64,000 nucleotides of DNA from Hydractinia symbiolongicarpus (lineage: Eukaryota > Cnidaria > Hydrozoa > Anthoathecata > Hydractiniidae), in assembly GCF_029227915.1 (NCBI RefSeq), contig NC_079877.1, forward strand, positions 36,607,851-36,671,850, in the 5' to 3' direction. A model generated the notes under the pieces. The model was not told where the DNA came from, did not search any database, and worked only from the letters and a program-made list of their open reading frames with translations. The position numbers were made by a program, and so were the translations under genes. The stretch's first letter is position 1. Each line of letters starts with the position of its first letter. Positions 60,547 to 64,000 of the stretch are shown in pieces.

Positions 60547-62510
60547 TCGCGGGTTTTCGTTTGCCGGCGATTAAACTTCTTTTATTCAGCGTCTCATCAA
60601 AAATGAAAACATTTTTTGAAAACTACAAGTCTCATACGTTTTAGTGGTGAAAAAATAATTTAAAAAACCGTTCGGGAAATGAGTTTACTCCCTGGGTATT
60701 TTCTTTGTATACTTTTGACTATACGGGCCGAGTCCGGGATTTACGGGAAATCGCCGGTTTTCGTTTGCCGGCGATTAAACTTCTTTTATTCCGCGTCTCA
60801 TCAAAAATGAAAACATTTTTAAAAACTACAAGTCTCATGCGTTTTAGTGGTGAAAAGATAATATAAAAAATCGTTCGGGAAATGAGTTTACTCACAGGGT
60901 CCTTTCTTTGTATACATTCGACTATACGGGCCAAGCACGGGATTTACGGGAAATCGCGGGTTTTCGTTTGCCGGCGATTAAACTTCTTTTATTCAGCGTC
61001 TCATCAAAAATGAAAACATTTTTGAAAACTACAAGTCTCATGCGTTTTAGTGGTGAAAAGATAATTTAAAAAATCGTTCGGGAAATGAGTTTACTCACAG
61101 GGTACTTTCTTTGTATACATTCGACTATACAGGCCAAGCCCGGGATTTACGGGAAATCGCGGGTTTTCGTTTGCCGGCGATTAAACTTCTTTCATTCAGC
61201 GTCTCACCAAAAATGGAAACATTTTTAAAAACTACAAGTCTCATGCGTTTTAGTGGTGAAAAAATAATTTAAAAAATCGTTCGGGAAATGAGTTTACTCA
61301 CAGGGTGCTTTCTTTGTATACATTCGACTATACGGGCCGAGTCCGGGATTTACGGGAATTCGCGGGTTTTCGTTTGCCGGCGATTAAACTTCTTTTATTC
61401 AAAGTCTCATCAAAAATGAAAACATTTTTGAAAACTACAAGTCTCATGCGATTTAGTGGTGAAAACATAATTTAAAAAATTGTTCTGGAAATGAGTTTAC
61501 TCACAGGGTACTCTCTTTGTATATACTCGACTATACGGGCCAAGCACGGGATTTACGGGAAATCGCGGGTTTTCGTTTGCCGGCGATTAAACTTCTTTTA
61601 TTCAGCGTCTCATCAAAAATGAAAACATTTTTGAAAACTAGAAGTCTCGTGCGTTTTAGTGGTGAAAAGATAATTTAAAATATCGTTCTGGAAATGAGTT
61701 TACTCACAGGGTACTTTCTTTGTATATACTCGACTATACGGGTCAAGCACGGGATTTACGGGAAATCGCGGGTTTTCGTTTGCCGGCGATTAAACTTCTT
61801 TCATTCAGCGTCTCATCAAAAATGGAAACATTTTTAAAAACTACAAGTCTCATGCGTTTTAGTGGTGAAAAGATAATATAAAAAATCGTTCTGGAAAGGA
61901 GTTTACTCACAGGGTACTTTCTTTGTATACATTCGACTATACGAGCCAAGCACGGGATTTACGGGAAATCGCGGGTTTTCGTTTGCCGGCGATTAAACTT
62001 CTTTTATTCGGCGTCTCATCAAAAATGAAAACATTTTTGAAAACTACAAGTCTCATGCGTTTTAGTGGTGAAAAAATAATTTAAAAAATCGTTCGGGAAA
62101 TGAGTTTACTCACAGGCTACTTTCTTTGTATACATTCGACAATACGGGCCAAGCCCGGGTTTTACGGGAAATCGCGGGTTTTCGTTTGCCGGCGATTAAA
62201 CTTCTTTCATTCAGCGTCTCATCAAAAATGGAAACATTTTTAAAAACTACAAGTCTCATGCGTTTTAGTGGTGAAAAAATAATTTAAAAAATCGTTCGGG
62301 AAATGAGTTTACTCACAGGGTGTTTCTTTGTATACATTCGACTATACGGGCCGAGTCCGGGATTTACGGGAATTCGCGGGTTTTCGTTTGCCGGCGATTA
62401 AACTTCTTTTATTCAAAGTCTCATCAAAAATGAAAACATTTTTGAAAACTACAAGTCTCATGCGATTTAGTGGTGAAAAGATAATTTAAAAAATTGTTCT
62501 GGAAATGAGT
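60547..62510 (+). repeat. 16-mer HOR-7, copy 2, partial (about 10 monomers)
   Basis: Matches copy 1 at 3250 bp from the CGCGGGTTTTCG core of its first D monomer on. That monomer has a type C left half (TATACTCGAC, AAGCACGGG, AAATCG) and a type D right half (CATTTTTTG, CATACG), so it is a crossover junction. The match continues to the GGGTGTTTC monomer (62320, against GGGTGC at 59070) and then gives way to the 1217-bp duplication. Confidence 0.9.
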
Positions 62511-62560
62511 TTACTCACAGGGTACTCTCTTTGTATATACTCGACTATACGGGCCAAGCA
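61344..62560 (+). repeat. 1217-bp 6-mer duplication, copy 1
   Basis: Starts inside a monomer at CGGGATTTACGGGAATTC. Markers repeated at 1217 bp: TTCAAAGTCTC with CATGCGATTTAG (61445 to 62662), GAAAACATAAT, TACTCTCTTTG, TCTCGTGCG, TTTAAAATATCG, a type E monomer (61877 to 63094), CGACAATACGG and GGGTGTTTC (62320 to 63537). Confidence 0.92.
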
Positions 62561-63777
62561 CGGGATTTACGGGAATTCGCGGGTTTTCGTTTGCCGGCGA
62601 TTAAACTTCTTTTATTCAAAGTCTCATCAAAAATGAAAACATTTTTGAAAACTACAAGTCTCATGCGATTTAGTGGTGAAAACATAATTTAAAAAATTGT
62701 TCTGGAAATGAGTTTACTCACAGGGTACTCTCTTTGTATATACTCGACTATACGGGCCAAGCACGGGATTTACGGGAAATCGCGGGTTTTCGTTTGCCGG
62801 CGATTAAACTTCTTTTATTCAGCGTCTCATCAAAAATGAAAACATTTTTGAAAACTACAAGTCTCGTGCGTTTTAGTGGTGAAAAGATAATTTAAAATAT
62901 CGTTCTGGAAATGAGTTTACTCACAGGGTACTTTCTTTGTATATACTCGACTATACGGGTCAAGCACGGGATTTACGGGAAATCGCGGGTTTTCGTTTGC
63001 CGGCGATTAAACTTCTTTCATTCAGCGTCTCATCAAAAATGGAAACATTTTTAAAAACTACAAGTCTCATGCGTTTTAGTGGTGAAAAGATAATATAAAA
63101 AATCGTTCTGGAAAGGAGTTTACTCGCTGGGTACTTTCTTTGTATACATTCGACTATACGAGCCAAGCACGGGATTTACGGGAAATCGCGGGTTTTCGTT
63201 TGCCGGCGATTAAACTTCTTTTATTCAGCGTCTCATCAAAAATGAAAACATTTTTGAAAACTACAAGTCTCATGCGTTTTAGTGGTGAAAAAATAATTTA
63301 AAAAATCGTTCGGGAAATGAGTTTACTCACAGGGTACTTTCTTTGTATACATTCGACAATACGGGCCAAGCCCGGGTTTTACGGGAAATCGCGGGTTTTC
63401 GTTTGCCGGCGATTAAACTTCTTTCATTCAGCGTCTCATCAAAAATGGAAACATTTTTAAAAACTACAAGTCTCATGCGTTTTAGTGGTGAAAAAATAAT
63501 TTAAAAAATCGTTCGGGAAATGAGTTTACTCACAGGGTGTTTCTTTGTATACATTCGACTATACGGGCCGAGTCCGGGATTTACGGGAATTCGCGGGTTT
63601 TCGTTTGCCGGCGATTAAACTTCTTTTATTCAAAGTCTCATCAAAAATGAAAACATTTTTGAAAACTACAAGTCTCATGCGTTTTAGTGGTGAAAAGATA
63701 ACTTAAAAAATTGTTCTGGAAATGAGTTTACTCACAGGGTACTCTCTTTGTATATACTCGACTATACAGGCCAAGCA
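62561..63777 (+). repeat. 1217-bp 6-mer duplication, copy 2
   Basis: Direct repeat of 61344-62560. Its first monomer is a chimera: left half type C (TATACTCGAC, GCCAAGCA), right half the EcoRI/TTCAAAGTCTC type, with the switch in the shared CGGGATTTACGGG. Private differences include ACTCGCTGGGTAC near 63122 and GATAACTTAAAAAATTG near 63697. Confidence 0.92.
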
Positions 63778-63905
63778 CGGGATTTACGGGAAATCGCGGG
63801 TTTTCGTTTGCCGGCGATTAAACTTCTTTTATTCAGCGTCTCATCAAAAATGGAAACATTTTTAAAAACTACAAGTCTCATGCGTTTTAGTGGTGAAAAA
63901 ATAAT

Positions 63906-64000
63906 TTAAAAAATCGTTCGGGAAATGAGTTTACTCACAGGGTACTTTCTTTGTATACATTCGACTATACGGGCCGAGTCCGGGATTTACGGGAATTCGC
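63906..64000 (+). repeat. Partial final monomer (first 95 bp), array continues
   Basis: Starts TTAAAAAATCG in phase and runs through TACATTCGAC, GAGTCCGGG and an EcoRI site to monomer position 95, where the window stops. There is no sign of array decay or of unique flanking sequence. Confidence 0.95.

Larger units (their letters stand above)
1..64000 (+). repeat. Continuous satellite DNA array, 203-bp monomer, about 315 head-to-tail copies
   Basis: Every stretch reads as the same 203-bp unit. The landmark TTAAAAAATCG begins at 1, 204, 407, 610, 813, 1016, 1219 and so on to 63906. All copies lie in the same orientation and I saw no inverted monomer, foreign insertion or unique spacer. Monomers differ at linked diagnostic sites and by 1-2-bp indels, for example TTCGGGAAATGAG against TTCGGAAATGAG. 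Three monomers carry an 81-bp internal deletion. The array is open at both window edges. This organisation is typical of eukaryotic centromeric or heterochromatic satellites; the chromosomal location is inference and I do not recognise the family. Confidence 0.99.

Noticed and set aside
1608-63166. Open reading frames of 60-121 codons on both strands, with repeated peptides such as FRLPAIKLL (plus) and KRKPAISRKS (minus).
   Set aside because: All are phases of the same 203-bp unit. They recur wherever a stop happens to be missing, overlap on both strands, change frame each monomer and show no promoter, splice or domain evidence.
1-64000. CRISPR array.
   Set aside because: No short identical repeats separated by unique spacers; the whole 203-bp period is repeated, and variable sites recur in linked types.
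1-64000. Coding tandem-repeat protein such as a surface antigen or silk-like gene.
   Set aside because: A 203-bp period shifts frame by two bases per copy, and stops occur about once per monomer in each frame, so no continuous reading frame is possible.
1-64000. Telomeric repeats, rRNA spacer repeats or tRNA-derived satellite.
   Set aside because: No short telomere-like motif in tandem, no rRNA segment, and no A-box/B-box or cloverleaf-like arrangement that I can recognise in the monomer.
1-64000. Bacterial or phage origin with a novel gene system.
   Set aside because: No ribosome-binding-site-led genes, no operons and no coding density; 315 nested tandem copies with HORs are a eukaryotic satellite pattern.
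1-64000. Pure assembly artefact (collapsed or looped repeat).
   Set aside because: Units carry many private point changes, indels and chimeric junctions in consistent order, which artificial duplication would not create. Exact copy numbers could still be wrong; spanning long reads would settle that.

Overview
The whole 64-kb window is one uninterrupted satellite DNA array. I find no convincing gene, RNA gene, transposon, CRISPR array or unique sequence. The monomer is 203 bp (202-204 bp in common length variants), and about 315 copies run head to tail in one orientation, from the first base to the last. Both ends lie inside the array, so its true size and flanks are unknown. Such an array points to a eukaryotic nuclear chromosome, most likely a centromeric, pericentromeric or other heterochromatic block. 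The sequence does not let me name the species. The monomer is about 40% G+C (82 of 203 counted by hand in the first monomer) and CpG-rich (14 CpG in that monomer, observed/expected about 1.7). That suggests either little CpG methylation in the germline or very recent homogenisation.

Monomers fall into linked-variant types read at fixed sites (monomer position 1 = window base 1). Type A has TACATTCGAC with GCCAAGCCCGGG. Type B has CCCTGGG, TACTTTTGAC and GCCGAGTCCGGG. Type C has TATACTCGAC and GCCAAGCACGGG. Type D has TACATTCGAC, GAGTCC, an EcoRI site, an extra T in CATTTTTTG, and CATACG. Type E has TATAAAAA followed by AAGGAG. These types recur in fixed orders, giving nested higher-order repeats (HORs).

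Layout. 1-1218: three 406-bp A-B dimers. 1219-5681: 7-mer HOR of 1420-1421 bp. 5682-13388: one HOR family with unit lengths 405, 2231, 1216, 1421 and 2231 bp. 13389-15212: 1013-bp 5-mer duplication. 15213-19063: C-rich mosaic. 19064-24551: 2.24-kb 11-mer duplication whose first copy later gained a 1016-bp internal duplication, making it 3252 bp. 24552-31013: mosaic with the E haplotype, an 81-bp internally deleted monomer, and a 1341-bp HOR built on it. 31014-32433: mosaic. 32434-36890: 2438-bp 12-mer duplication. 37308-52357: the largest and most uniform HOR domain, five units of 14, 5, 13, 19 and more than 19 monomers. 52358-54565: near-monomeric C run. 54566-57296: D-B modules and an older relative of the 37-kb HOR. 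57297-64000: 3250-bp 16-mer duplication with a nested 1217-bp 6-mer duplication.

Open reading frames of 60-121 codons occur on both strands, but every one is a phase of the satellite unit and I do not call any as a gene. The main interest is evolutionary and structural: datable crossovers, chimeric junction monomers, and per-monomer motifs (four helically spaced GGG runs, a 9-bp inverted repeat, A-tracts) that could matter for chromatin.
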